From: Acanthosepion pharaonis
Lineage: Eukaryota; Mollusca; Cephalopoda; Sepiida; Sepiidae
Length of the DNA stretch: 64,000 nt
NCBI GenBank assembly: GCA_903632075.3
Contig: CAHIKZ030003453.1
Coordinates: 206,001-270,000 of the forward strand
Direction: 5' to 3'
Part shown: positions 13,615 through 28,200 of the stretch, piece by piece
Layout: every line of letters begins with the position of its first letter
Position numbering within the stretch: position 1 is the stretch's first letter
Notes under the pieces: generated by a model
What the model was told of the DNA's origin: nothing
Database searches by the model: none
Seen by the model: the letters and a program-made list of their open reading frames with translations, nothing else
Translations under genes and position numbers: made by a program

Positions 13615-14036
13615 CTTTGGTACAACTTAGTTTCATGAATATAGCAATTGCCAGGCACATTTGATGTGTGACAATATGTTTGTAATTTTTTTTTCCTAAT
13701 CTATTTGGTTTTATTTCTTTAATTCATTAGTAAATGAACTGTTCTTCTATTCTAACAGTAGGTTATATTAATATTACAACAGTCAGTTTTCAATCCAGGC
13801 CATGTTTGGAACAAAATGTATATTTATTAGTAGTATAATTTTACATTGAGCACGGTTTTATTACCACCAGTACTCACTGTGTGTGTGTGTATATATATAT
13901 TTTCTTTTTATAGATACAAATATTTAAGTAAATGCTTTGTTTATAATAAACAGTATTAATAATGTTTACCGGCCTGAATGTCAGAAATTTTCATAGAAAA
14001 ATATATTGTATGTATTTATGTAGGTGTGGGTGTGTG

Positions 14037-14067
<31 letters not shown>

Positions 14068-14599
14068 CATACATACATACATACATACAATATTATAAGT
14101 TCAATTTAATTATCTAATCATTTGTTGTTTGGATAATATCTGTGAAAATGAGATGAGAAGATAAGTTTTGAGGATTTTGTTTACTGTTAATGCTCTATTT
14201 CTTAATGTTCAGCAATTTATTTACAAAGATTGCTGATCTAAAAAGCAGTTATCCTCCAGAAATGCAATGGTTGACTTTTTTTTTCTTTAACCAATTCTTT
14301 ATTATTATTATAAATAGATTTTTTTTTCCTACAATAACATATTCCCTATATTATTATTCAGTGAAAGTGCAACACACTGAGGTATAAATATACAAAACCC
14401 AATAATATCCATCATGACATCAAATCTGATATGGTTGATATACCAGGTACATGCATCACAGCCAAATATGAACTATAAAACCTAATGTGACACTCAAATC
14501 ACCTTGACTGACTCATCCTTCAAACTGATAGCCAAATGATATTCCTGCCTATGATCAGGGTATCAGCCTATAAGGGTCATGCCCAAACTATTTATTTGT

Positions 14600-14890
14600 G
14601 AAGTGTGTGTCTTGTAACCCTATTAGGGTTGTAGAGGCATCACATTTGCTGAAACCATAGCAGCAGTGGTATGTCTAGGGTGAGATAGCCTAACCCTTTT
14701 TGATTTTGAATTTAGTTTTCCTTCTCCTACACTGGTTGTTGCCTCAAGGCAAGAGAGGCTAGTCTGCCCTGCTACTTAACCCATAGTTGGGGGAAGATGG
14801 ATTCATGCCTTTTCAAATGACAGCATGAACAAAACAAAATCAAGCTGGAAATTAACTGGGTATGCCTAATTCACCTTGACTTATTTTAAG
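14600..14890 (+). mobile_element. SINE-like copy (family 1)
   Basis: It contains ggctagtctgccctgctact, taacccatagttgggggaag and atggattcatgccttttc, in the family order. Confidence 0.7.
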
Positions 14891-15528
14891 GCTGATAACC
14901 AACTATATGGAAAACAGTATCACAAAAGTAGTGCTCATATAAATAAGATATTCTTTTCAATAAAAATGTACATCTAATTATATTTTTCTTTTAAGAACTT
15001 CCTTATATTAAAGAGAAAGTTCTAATGTCTGACTATATTATTTATGAAAATATCTTAAAAGAAAAATGACATTGCAAAAACAATTGATCAACAACCACTT
15101 CTGTTGTAAAGTCATAGAAACAGCTGATAACTGCACCAGTCATAAACTGAGATACCAGGGGGAGATAACTGTCTTTAAGGTTTATTTGCTTGCTGGACGC
15201 AAGTAGATCATCTTAGGGCGAGCAGTTAACTCATGTCTGCAATAGATGGACACGGCTGGTTATTTAAATTGACACTTTTCCAACATCTCCACTGTTACGC
15301 CAGACACCCCTGTTTATTTTGTACTTTTTTTTTTTTTGTTTCCTAACTTGTTTGCTTTTCACAAAAGTTCCAAAAAGGAATTTTTTTTTTTTTTTTTTAT
15401 TCCATCTTCCCCTTCTATTTTGGACTTTAGTGTAGGATGTCTTTGACACAAAAAAAACAAACAACAACAAGTACTTTCAATGATTCACCAGATTATTAAA
15501 AGAAAAAAAGTGCTGAGTAAATAACTGA

Positions 15529-15582
15529 GTACTTACAGAAAGATGGTTGGGATACGGATTCCAACCATCTCTCTGTAAGTAC
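15529..15582. repeat. Short hairpin: 22-bp stem, 10-nt loop
   Basis: 15529-15550 and 15561-15582 are reverse complements with a single mismatch. Confidence 0.9.
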
Positions 15583-15839
15583 AAGGAGTCTAATGTTTTA
15601 TTTGTATAATAACACTAGTCAGAGGGGGCTGTACATTTTTTTTGTTCTCAAATTTTGCTTTGATGAGAGGACCAATAAACTGGTTTAGCCATTTCTAATT
15701 ATTATATTTCTGTAAGGATTGTTCTTTTAATGTCTGTTTTTATTGCTATAAAAAAAATTTTTCTACCCATGCAAAAAAATAAATATACTAAATATCTCCA
15801 TAATATAATGAGAGAAAGAAAAAAATAAATAAAAATATG

Positions 15840-16110
15840 GCATGACCAAAGCCAGTATGCTGTAAGCCTCAGTCATGACGACTTGTGACTTTGGGTAGAT
15901 GAAACTGTTCAGAGGCACAGTTTCACCCACAAAGCTAGAGTCAATGGTTTTCAGACATTCCCCTAGATGCCACTTGTTGGGATCATCTCTCCAGGCTGAT
16001 ATTATCAAGAAGTCACCATCTTGACAAATCGACCATGTTGAGATTTGAACTTTAATCTCATGATCAGAATGCTAATATTCTAACCACTTGGCTATACACC
16101 CATCAATATG
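15840..16110 (-). mobile_element. tRNA-derived SINE (family 3)
   Basis: The minus strand from about 16105 reads GGGTGTATAGCCAAGTGGTT, an excellent A box (TAGCCAAGTGG). About 40 nt later comes AAGTTCAAATCTC, a B-box-like element. A body of about 180 bp follows and ends in AT-rich tail near 15830. The 81-aa ORF at 15763-16008 is SINE body. Confidence 0.7.
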
Positions 16111-17618
16111 AAGTAATTAACATACATCATTGAAGAAGTCATCAACAGCCTTGCGCTATATATATAAAATTCTTCACAGTAAGCAGAAGACAAATTACTG
16201 GAGTTATTTTCAATAGAATATAAAGATTAAAAACAAATGAGATGTAATCGGATTATTATGCAAAACAAACAATTGGCAGTAATCTTAACATTATACTCTT
16301 AATGATTTTCTCAACTGAAAATCTCAAGAATAGCTACTTGCCCCCTTTAACAAATTCTTAGAATTGATCCCCTGACGAGTTTGGTGGAGTAACCTGACCT
16401 AAACATCACATGATAGACAGCCTGTGCTGTCAGCAAGTTACAAAGTGATTTGATCTGATCACATTATATTGACTGGTCAGAGGAGCTACAATGTCATTAC
16501 AGCCCATACCCCCCACCCCCGTTGGGGATTTGGTAATCTTTTAAACAGTTTCAATTCTGTTAAAATATTTTGAGCCAATTTTTCTTAAATTACTATCATT
16601 TTCTTTTTCTGTTCGGCACACTCACACAAATAATAATACAACTGCTGTCCCATAATATTTGCATATTCTTTGTACACTAAAAGTAACAACTATTTTTGAC
16701 AGTAGTAATAATAGCAATTTAAAAAAAAAAAAAAATAATGTCTCAATTATTTGTGAGAGAGATGTGTGACATGTCTAGCAACAGATGGAACAATTGTTCC
16801 AAATTCTCCCAAATTTTACATCCAAGTGTTTCTATTTAGTAAGTTAACCAGAATTCTTTAGATGTACTGAAATGCTTCTGCCACATCGGATGGTTAAAAT
16901 GTTTGTGATATCTGTAGCAATGTTGTGAGTGGTGCTACCAATTTAGACTTGGTCAGTGAAATATTAATTTTACTTCACCTCTACTCACATCATGTGATCT
17001 ACCAAAAATAAAATTAATATTGCATTGAGACTAATAGTCTCTAAACTGGTTATACTACTCACAAAATTGCTAGAAAATTCTAACCCCACTCAACTTGGCA
17101 CTATCAGTTCAATGTGTGTGCTGGGTGAAATAGTTTAAGTACAATGACCAGTAGTCAACAGAAAGTGGTTTGACGTGTGTGCATGTGTGCAAGTGTTTCC
17201 AGTGAAAAATAAGTTTTCAATGTTGCCCAAGTTTTCAGAAGAGCAACTGACAATTTTTGCACTCACCTGATAAAGTGGAAGAAAGACAAAAGTGCTCCAC
17301 CCATTTGATCCTTTGCTCCTCCTTCTACATTTCTAAACCATTGCCAAGAGGTCAGCGGTGCTACAATGACCTCCCAGACCATCTGGTTTGTAGAACTGAT
17401 TGCATTTTAACGCAATTTGAATTCTATTAAATGAGACAATATTTTTTTAGATTACTACCATTATTAGTTAAGCTTTTTTTTTTTGGAAGCAGCACTGAAC
17501 AAAAAAAAAAAAAAACAAAAAAAACTTGCAAGGTACAAATGAAGAGCATGATTTAAAAAAACCAAAAAAAAAACAACAATAAACAAAAAAAAACAGCATT
17601 AATGAAAGCTGATCAAAT
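16111..17618. other. 3' flank of PTPN23: no gene; imperfect internal duplication
   Basis: 16480-16610 and 17340-17470 share gctacaatg, a CCC-rich stretch, a tttgaattctattaaa-like block and attactaccatt. The region may include PTPN23 3' UTR, but no poly(A) signal was assigned. Confidence 0.45.
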
Positions 17619-18277
17619 TTAAGAGTCTTCCTTTTTGTTGATCGACCACAGTGGATCGAGAGAGCTAAGTGGGTCTCCTGGGTCATTCATACTGTCCGTG
17701 ATGGAACTAGTCTTATTGGTAAAACTCGATTTAGTAATTTTCTTTCGCCCAGTTGTTGGTTCCAAGGTAAATGTGCTGGGATTCTGCAGCTGTGCCAAAG
17801 AGAGAGGCACATTCTTTGTTTGGGATTGGACCCTGTTCCCACCAGTGTGCTGGGGTGAGCTACTCACAGATCCAGTGCCACTACCGCCCCCAGAAGTGCC
17901 AAGGCTCTTGGCCGAAGAACCAGAACCCGACCGGCTACGAGTCTGGGTTGGACCTTCACTATGTACATCAAAGTCAGTACCAGTTTCTGTGTCGGAGTGG
18001 CTGATATGACACTGTTGCTGTACTAAGTCTGGGAGTGATGAGTTTACAAGGCTTACATCAGGTGGGGCGGAGTTTCCATCTGTGTTGTTTAAGTTATCTA
18101 CCTTGGGTATTGTGTCATTTGCTTCGTTGTTTGTATTTGTGTTGCCTTTGGAATCCTTAGAGAGTTGGCTTTGAACTGTTGAGAGGATCAGGTCTTCAGA
18201 GGGTTTTCTCTGGTGAGTCTTACCACCCCGGTTGGGTAGTTTGTCTCCAAACGAAGCTTTGTTGGTGAGGATACCAC
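17619..18277 (-). CDS. PTPN23: PTPN23 last coding exon: Ser/Thr-rich tail and stop
   Basis: This 659-nt exon has acceptor cacaccacag before 18277 and stop TAA at 17621-17619. It encodes a 219-residue polar, Ser/Gly/Asn-rich tail. The last 20 residues include DPLSSLDPLWSINK, matching the conserved (S)LLDPLW.LNK end of vertebrate HD-PTP. This fixes both the identity of the gene and its 3' coding end. I could not place a poly(A) site. Confidence 0.9.
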
Positions 18278-19169
18278 CTGTGGTGTGAAAATCAAGATTA
18301 GAGAATAAAGATACATGATTTCACCTTGTCAAGATAAACAATAGAAATAAAGTGTTCCTTGCTACTGCATAGACAATTGCTTCCTGAAGTGCTACACAAC
18401 CTCACAATATGCCAGTGTTAAAATATCTGGCAACATGATACAGCTCAAAGGCAAATGGTTTCATGCCTTTCTTAAAGGCATTAGTACATAATTAATCTCA
18501 TGAGAGAGATCAACATAGCAAATGTAGATTTTTTTGGTTTAAAATTTTTTTTCTTTTCCTACAGTTGACATACAAAAGTTTGACATTGAACAATAGGAAA
18601 TATTTATACATAAATTGACATCATTGCACTGGACTTTCCTATATGGAGTTTTATGTCAACCTTAGGAAAAAAAAAAAAATTTATATATATATGCCAAAAA
18701 TATGTGTACACACTTCAGGAAAGGAAAAAACTTGAATAGATATTGTAATACTAAATTTATTCAGACATCAGGAGATTAATACAAGTTATGATTGGACTTT
18801 ACAATCACAAAAGATGCTCAAAATAATGGCTTTTAGTTTATTAGTATGGAGTACTACTACTGGGGCAATGTTGGCTAAAGTGTTCAGATTGAAAATTCAT
18901 GTGCCGAAATCTATTTCTGGTCTAAGGGTCAACAATGTAGTCAGTTTTCTGCAAAAGTACCATACTACAGTAAACAGTGTTATCCCAATTTGATACAACA
19001 ATGAAGTGTGTAGACATTTTTTGAGAGCAGACTGTATTGTGTAGACATTGAAATCAACGTTGCTAGAACAATTATGACTGAATAGTGAATTCAATCCTCA
19101 CTGGGTGTCCCATACTTTTGGCCTTGTGCCACATCTAAGCTACCATTACAAAATCATCATGTGAGCTTT

Positions 19170-19222
<53 letters not shown>

Positions 19223-22200
19223 CCTGTAATAATATGGGGGGGACTTATTATATCAGGACTTTTATTCACTCCAACAATTACATCTACAGGAACATTGTAA
19301 ATTCTAATGAAAGAAAAAAAAATAATCCACAGTTGTATTTTGATATTGACTGCATTTAATTTTGACTGTGAAACTGACAAAATTCCCAATAATAGTAAAA
19401 ATAATAATACAAACAGAGCAAAACAATACAAGAAATGAACAAATGAAATAGAAGCCAAAGCAACTATGAGACATTAAAAAAAAAAAAAGAAACAATGTTT
19501 ATATGCAAAGTCAAGTGGTTATAGCCATCTGACTTCAAGGTAAGACTGAAAAAACAAATGTGTGGATAAGACTAAAACTTATCTCTTTTTATTGATTAAA
19601 AAAAAAAAAAAAAAAAAAAAAACAACAACAACTTCCAACATGCGTCGGCATAATATGGGGAGGGGGTGTAGCAGACATTCCCAGTGATTGGAATCAATAT
19701 TAGTAAAAGCAAGCTAGTTTTAATTTTTCTTACTACTATCTACTGACTATACCATAACTTGATTTCTCTTTCTATGCCAACCAAATATTTTTGGAGTAAA
19801 ATTTTGATAATTAAGCACTCAATTTTGTTAAGGATTAACCCTATTTCAGCAGGTACTGAAAATCAGGTATTATTTGTGAGCAGACATTACTCACAGATTA
19901 TAGTTCTAATGTAAATACATTACTCACTTTGCAATAGAAATGCATTGAAAATCACAACAAATGATAAATGTCAGTGGTAAGTAATTACTATAAAAATTAG
20001 TAACTTAACAGAACGAATCTATAAAAATACTGGCAGTTGATCAATAAGTAATATGTATTCTAATTTTAAAAGTTTAACTCAGAATTTTTTTTCTTTTTTA
20101 AGCTATAAGCCATAAAAACCAAGAGGAAAAAGTTACTTTCTGTTTTCCTTTCCTTAATACTTTTCAAAATGTCGACCCTTTTGAACACACGTAAAAAGCA
20201 AAGACCTATCATAGAATTTCTATTTTTGAAAAGGAGAAAGTACTGCAAATGTTTACAGGAGGTGAGTCAGCTGATTTAATGGCAATGTAAGAACTGCCAA
20301 AGAAGAAAGTAAGCTTAGTGGTAAGCCAGAGCCGCTCTGAATAAGTCCAGATTGATGCTGTAAAAGAATCATTATTGCAAAACTCTGTGAAAGCCTTCAG
20401 GTGAGCCATGTTAGTATCTGTATTTTAGTGCAATCTCTTGGTTACTCAAAGGCCTGCTAGAAAAGTCAGTTCCTAGACTGTGGATAGATTCCATCTGAAG
20501 CAGATATTGATTAATGCCTAGCTGTTCACTCGGAATAAGGCTCGAGAGTCACTAGAGGTAGAGAGTTTATGCAGATATGCGTGGAAGATAATTAACCTTA
20601 GACTTGAACAGGTTAGGATTGTAGTGATTGGGGAAGCATCCTCTCAAGAGTCAATTTCCACAAAATAGCAGTTTGTGGAAAGTTGCTTGAGTAGAACTTA
20701 CATCTCACCAATGGAATACACAGGAATGAGGGTGGTTCACTACAATGTGCATAGTATGGTAGCTTTTAGTTGCAGAGGTTAGAACTGGTGGAACTAAGTA
20801 ATGTTCAACCCTAAACATTACCAAACAATTAAATTTGTTGTAATTAAAGAATAAACAGGCATTACTTTTCTTACCAATCTTTATATATGTTAATAATTTT
20901 TTTTTAATGTTCACTTAATACAAGGCCCAAGAGCCACTTAAGGTAAAGTGTTCCTGTGTGGAGTTGTGTTAGCATAAGAAAGGGCAAGAAGTGAAGTTCT
21001 TGGGGCTATGCAGAAAAGATAATGGCTAACCCTAGACTTGAAGAGGTCAAGATTGAATTAGTGAATAACATTTCAGTGTTAAGGCTGAGTTAGAAGTGTA
21101 GAGTTGAAGTAGACTTTAGAAGGAACTGGAAACTCAATCCTAAATAGTAAACAAGGGATAAACCTCTATTTCTGTTCAAAAGACCTGGGAGAAGTGTGTA
21201 TCAGACAATAAGCAAACCTATCTACTATTAAATTGCTTTAAAAAAAAATGCTCGATTCTACCTGCTTTGATAAGAGAAAAAAAAATCATGTGGTTAAAGC
21301 AGTAGCAAGAAAAGAAACTCACGTTTCATAAGAAGGTCTTCGGCATGATACAAGATGGCATCATAGCAGAACTTGAGTTGTTCCTTATCTCGGATGATAT
21401 ATCTGCGTTTGCACATCATTTTCTGAGCAAGACTTTGAACATCAAGCATGCCATTGGCACAGTTTACTTCCTGAACGCCTGCATAGATGGAGATGAAGGT
21501 GCCACTTCGCCCCACACCATTGCTGAAAAGAAAGGAGAAAAGTCAATAGAGGTTGATGATAAATGTGTGTGTATATATATATATATATATATAAAACAGG
21601 GTGAATGTAGTAATCAACACTACATGGTGGCTGGTTTCACACTTTCTAAAGTAACATAGGAGTAAATAGATTCACCTATCTCTATACTTCTAATGTCTCT
21701 GCCCAAACTCTGAAATTTTATTAACTATTCATTCATTTCTTTTCCTTCAATAGGAGTAGACAGGTTTACCTATCATCCAGCTCATACCCCTCCCCAGTTT
21801 TTTTGAACAGAAGTCGTGGTTTATACCTGGTTTCCGATGTCTATGGCTGAAATTTTATTCTCTAGTTATTTCATTTTTTTTTCTCCTTCCGTAATAGGAG
21901 TAGATAGATTTGCCTATCACCTGTTTCACACCCTCCCATCTTTTGAACAGGAGTAGTGGTTTATCCCTTGTTTCCTGTTTAGGATTGGGTTTCTGGTTCC
22001 TTCTCCTAAAATCTTATTCTCATATCTCTTGGAAAACAGCATTCTCATATATTTTACATTTTTTTTTATAGTTTTATTATTATTATTATTATTATTAAGC
22101 AAAATGTTTACTGTATACACTTTTAATGCCCTCAGCAATGTTTATTTTAAAAAGTGATGATTAGAATTTAATAAAACCCAATCATGAAAGTGGATTTATA

Positions 22201-25200
22201 CTTTTTCTTTATTCTTGAATTAAAAACAAAGATATTAAACAATATTTATTTGACTGCTTAGTTACAAGAATAATTTTATATTTACAAGATTATAAAAATG
22301 TGAATCAACTATAATGAGATATTTATTATTTGCCATTTTACAAAGAAATGAATATGAAAAGAAATTTTTTTTTATCCATAAATTTATAAAAATGTGTTAT
22401 ATAGGAATTGAGTGCCGCTGCAGACACTTGAGTTTGAACATAGATCGCCAGTGAGTGAACACAGGGAATCCCATTATTGAATTTAGTGTATCATGTGACC
22501 ATAGAAGAAACACATATATAGGAAGTTGTATGATGTCTAGATTGATCGCTATTCCTAGTCTATCTTCTATCACTATTCGGATCTTCATTTCTATTCTATC
22601 CTCTAATACTATACGGACCACTATTCTCTACTCTATTTACTATACTATTGTAAGCATTCTGGGATTGCAAAGGAAATATTTGTTGCAGATTACTTCCACA
22701 ATGCAGAGAATAAATCACTGTAAGTTCAGACTTGAACAACAGGGACAGAAAGAAATGCCAAAAACTTGATTCGCAGGTACTATCTCGCAAATCACAATGC
22801 ACGTAACCAGTCAGAAAAATAAGTCACTCTCCGACAAGTGTGGTAGCCAAAATACACAAATTTTATTTTTCTCCCCGACTTGAGAACACCAACTGCTCTT
22901 ATCGGTCGAGCATTTTTTTTCATTTGTCGACAACTGTAAGAGGACGCTCAATTTTTGCATATCAAAATACTTTTATAGCAACTCCTGCAACTGACTTGTT
23001 TCTAAACAATTCTGTCTTAAGCATGTCATGTGGAATACGTGCTCTTTTTTCTTGGTAAGTAATTTTCTTTTTCGCCACATTTTCCGTTGTAGGATACACA
23101 CGACATGCTGTTGATTGGTTTGACGAGGTAACTTGCCGTTTTCTTTGCCTACTACTAGTAGTAGGCAAAATGAGGGACCTAGCCCACCCCATTTACAGGA
23201 TCTCACTTTTTAACCATTTGCCTCTAAAACAAGCCCAAACACCCCCCAAAACAAGCAAAAAACACCCTAAAAACAAGCCCCAACCTACTTAAAAACAAGC
23301 TCCATTTACCCTTCTAACAAGCAGAAAACTCTGAAAAGTAGACACCTCAAAACTACCCTTTTAAAAATTTATATAAAAAGAAAAAACAAAGAAATAAAAA
23401 CAGGCAAAGCAATAGAATGGCATATGCCTGGTTACAACTTTAATGGCCCAGGAACAAACCTTAAAAAACGATTAGATGAAAACAATAACCCAAGACCTTT
23501 TAGCAAACCAATAAATGCTGTTGATGAAATAGCAATGCACCATGATATCTGCTACGCACAAAAAACAAGTCAAAAAACTTGTGATGAAAAAATGTTAGAA
23601 GAACTAGAAAAAATAAGAATGTCAACAACAAGAGAAGAGATAGAAAGACTCATAACCTATTACATAATAAAATTAAAAAATAAATTAAATATTAAAATTT
23701 AAATCTAAAAAAAATGGAAAGAGTAAAATTAAGTCAATCACTCTTTTTTACCTTTAGAGGATCAGAACATCACTTTAGATTTAATCCAGAATTATTTTAT
23801 GATAAACCATTAGAAATGGCTCTCCATTATATATCAACTTATAACTCAATCCCAAATGTAATTGACTGTGAAATAGAAATATCTCTCATGGGTATACCAG
23901 CAAAAAAAATTAAAATACCCAATGGAGCATATAACATAACTGACTTAAATACCTTTATAAAAAAAGAACTAGAAAAAATAATACAAGGAAATAATGATGT
24001 CTTTTTATTAGAGCCGATACCAACAACATCTAAATCTCTTTTAAAAATAAAATCTCCTATTATTAACTTAAGACTAAATGATCCACTTAAAAAACTCCTT
24101 GGATTTAATAACAATGACATCTCTGTAGGAGAAAACACATCAGACAATGTAGTAGATATTATGAATGTTACTTCAATAAATGTTGAAGTAAATGTAGTTG
24201 AAGGCTCTAGTATTAATCTTATTAAACAACCTATTATATACTCCTTTTTTCCTAATGTAGGATTTGGTCACAAGATTATAAAAGATGTAAACAATCCTAT
24301 TTATCTCCCTATCTCTCAAAATCCTTTAGCAGGAATAAAAATAAGACTCCTTGATCAAAAAGGAAATCTTATCAATAATCTCAATGAAGTTGTTGATATT
24401 AGAATACATTTAAGACAAGCTGAATAAAAAAAAACTTATCAAAATTTATTTTATTAAAAATGGTCTACACTGAAATCTTTGTAAACGTCGGTCCCTCTCA
24501 AAAAGAAAAATTAGAAAAAGCAAAAAAAATTACACTACAATTTAAACCAGCAGATATCCTCTTAGATAAAGGAGATAAACTATTTATCACTCAAACTCAA
24601 TTAAAAAAATTAACAAGCAAAACAAAAAAATAAAAGACTAAAGATTACACTCTCTAAAACACAAGTAAAATATAATATTAAAAACAGTGGATTTTTATCA
24701 ATGTTAGCAGGTCTAGCTAGTAAATTTTTACCAATGCTAGCAGGAGCAGCAAAAACTATTTTACCAGGATTAGCTATTGGAAGTCTATCTGGTCTCGCAC
24801 AAGAAGGAGTTAAAGCAGCAGTTGGAAAATCAATTGATATAAAATTAAAAGATGTAATTGGTAACGGGTTATATCTTAAAAGAGGAGGATGTGCATGTAA
24901 ATTAGAATATAAAAATGGTCAATCACTTATAACACCAATAGTAGGTAAAACTTTTAGAGATGATGGAATTTATAAACAAACACCACAAGGAGACTTTATA
25001 AAACATGGAAAGGGATTTGCTGATGTAATAGGAAATATCCCTCTCCTCGGTCCTATCTTATCACCTATTATTAAATTATTTGGTGGTTAAAAATGGAAAA
25101 GATTAAAAAAATTTTAAAAGCTCAAGGGATAAAAAATTATAATAAAGCACTATCAAATAGAGATCTAGAAAATCTTGTAAAAGATCCAAACTTTAGAGGA

Positions 25201-28200
25201 TGGTTTATGAGAGATCAATTAAAAGATAAAATACCCAAGGAGATAGAGTCTGGTATTTTAAATTTAGATCATAGTAAAAACCCTGGTACACACTGGGTTT
25301 GTTGGATAAAAAATAAAAATCTTATAATCTACTTTGACTCTTATGGAACATCTATCCCTCTTGAACTTTTATTTTATTTACGTAAAGCAAAAAATTACCA
25401 AAAAGTTTATTGCTCTACTTTAAAGGTACAACCTGATAACACTGTTATCTGTGGTCATCTCTGTGTTTATGTTATCAATGAACAACCAAAAACTTTAGAG
25501 AAATTTTTAAACATCATATTTAATTTACTCTCTTAAAAAAATGGAAACAAAAAAATGTTCCACTTGTAAAACAGAAAAACCCGTAACAGATTATTATAAA
25601 AATACATCAAGAAAAGATAATCTCCAATCACAATGTAAAGCTTGTGTAAATATTAAAAAAAGATTACACTATCAAAATAATAAAGAAAAGTATAAAAAGG
25701 CTTATCAAGAATTTTTAAAAAGAAATCCAAATTATACAAAAAAAAATCCCGAGAAAAATCCGGAAAAAAATCCAAATTAAAAATGCCTACTACAAAAATG
25801 GTATCATATAAATCCTTCAGAAATTTAATAACTGAAAAAACAATCACCAAATATATTGATACTGATATCACAAGTTTTATAAATAAAATTAAACCAGATA
25901 TCCTAATAGAAAAATATCCTATTAAATTAAAACTATTATTTACAATAGAATTTAACAAGCCTATTGAAGGTGAAACTGTTGACATTAAATACTCCCACCC
26001 AATAGAAGTAATAAAATCAGAAAACAATCTATCAAAGTTTTATAGTGAAATATTTGATAACTTTACAAAGTGGTTAGATAACTTCCAAGAAAGAGGAAGT
26101 GGCTTTACCCTTAACACCATAAAAGAAGTAAGCATAAAACAATTTAAATATGATTACCAAAAAGCATCATCTTATATCCCTCTAAAATTTAAATCAACCT
26201 CTCTAATTAATATAAAAAATTTAAAAGATAATAAATGTTTTCTCTGGTGTATCCTTGCTAAATTACATCCCGTTGATAAAAAAAAAAGAAAGAGTTACTA
26301 ATTATAAACCATTTGAAGAAGAGATAAATATGTCTGATATCTCTTACCCAGTAAAAATAAAAGATATAACAAAGGTAGAAAAAAATAATAAACTATAAAT
26401 GTTTTTGCATTAGAAGACCAATGTAAAAGGGAAACACTTTATCCTATTTACATATCAAACTTTAACTATGAAACAGTGATAGATCTCTTATACATAGAAG
26501 ATGATGAAAATACACACTATCTATTAATTAAAGATCTCAACTCTCTTCTCTCTTATCAAGATAAATCTAATGTAAAACTATTAAGATGTAGAAATTGTTT
26601 AGATGGTTTTAGAGAGTTATCAACATTAGAAACTCATAAAGAGTTATGTTATCATAATAAACACTGCACAGTTAAAATGCCTAAAAAAGGTGAGACAATA
26701 AAATTTAAAAATCAAAGCTTCTCTGAAAAATTACCTTATACAATGTATTGTGATTTTGAGTCAACTAATCTAAAATATACACAAGAGAAAGAAGATCAAA
26801 TTAAACAAGAAGAGCTTGATAAAAAATATCTTTTTAAATCTCCTACTATTAAACAAGAGTCAGATAAAAAAAAGATAGCTAAACAAGTTGTAAATAGTTA
26901 TGGATTATACTTGCATTGTGATAACCCTAAATACATTGAATACATAGGAGAAGACTCTATAGAACATTTTATTAAAGAAGTATTAAAAATATTTAACAGT
27001 ATCCATGAGACAAATATAATCATCCCCATCTTTTTTCATAATGGATCAAATTATGATTTCCACTTTTTAATAGAAGAACTCTGTAAGTATGAGGATCAAT
27101 ATAATAAAGTAAAAACTTTATCTAAATCATCAGAAGAATATATCTCTATTGACTATGGTAACAACTCTAAGAAATTAAGATTTTTAGACTCTTATAGATT
27201 TTTTTCTCAGAGTCTTGCTAATGTATCTAAATCTTTAAAAGAGTTTCCTATCTTATCCAGTTACTTTACAAATGATCAAGTAGAGTATCTTAAACAAAAG
27301 GGGTTTTATCCTTATGAATACATTGACTCTATTGATAGATTAAAAGAAAAAGAGTTACCACCAATAGAAGCTTTTTACTCTAGTTTAACAGATGAAGGCA
27401 TAACAGAAAAAGATTATCAATATGTACAAAAGATCTGGAATTATTTTAATTGTAAGACATTTAAAGATTATCACCTTCTTTACTTAAAAACAGATGTACT
27501 CTTATTAGCTGATGCATTTGAACAATTTAGAAATATCTTTTTAGAGCATCATAATATAGATCCTTGTTACTGCTTTTCTGCTCCAGGATTAAGTTGGCAA
27601 TGTGGATTAAAATACACTGAAATAGAGTTAGATCTTTTAACAGATTCTAACATGTTACAAATGATAGAAAAGGGAATAAGAGGAGGATTTTCAGGAGTAC
27701 TCGGTCCTAGATATGTTAAAGCTTTTAATGAACACACTCCCAATTATTTTGATGGATCAAGGATTATAGATAAAAAAAAAAAAAAGAGTGTCTAAGCATT
27801 TTAAAAGAAGGAGGAAATCTTAATAGCTTTTTAGAAAAAAAATATTTATTATATTTAGATGCTAATAATCTTTATGGTTGGGCAATGAGTCAGAAGTTAC
27901 CAACAAGAGATTTTAGATGGGAAGATCCTAGTTATTATTTAAATATCCCAGAGGGAAGAGGATGTGTTGTAGAAGTAGATCTAGAGTATCAAGATAAACA
28001 AAAAACTTATAAATACCCATTAGCACCGGAACATTTAAAAATTAACTTTGAAGATCTCTCTGATTATCAAAAGACATTACTAGAAAGACAAAATCAAAAA
28101 CTAGGAAAGGAAAAAAAATTATATCTAACACTAAGAGATAAAAAAAAATATATTGTACATCATAAGATCTTAGAGTATTATTTAACACTTGGATTAAAAG

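Noticed and set aside
17635..18009. Plus-strand 124-residue ORF
   Set aside because: Antisense of the PTPN23 terminal exon, whose frame, acceptor and conserved C terminus are well supported.
22962..23206. Minus-strand ORFs in the left flank
   Set aside because: No recognisable domain and overlapping alternatives in two frames; the palindrome lies inside; left as unassigned.
24620..24640. Programmed -1 frameshift at the A7 run joining the two core-protein frames
   Set aside because: The downstream frame is +1 relative to the first, so a -1 slip would not reach it; an indel explains it better.
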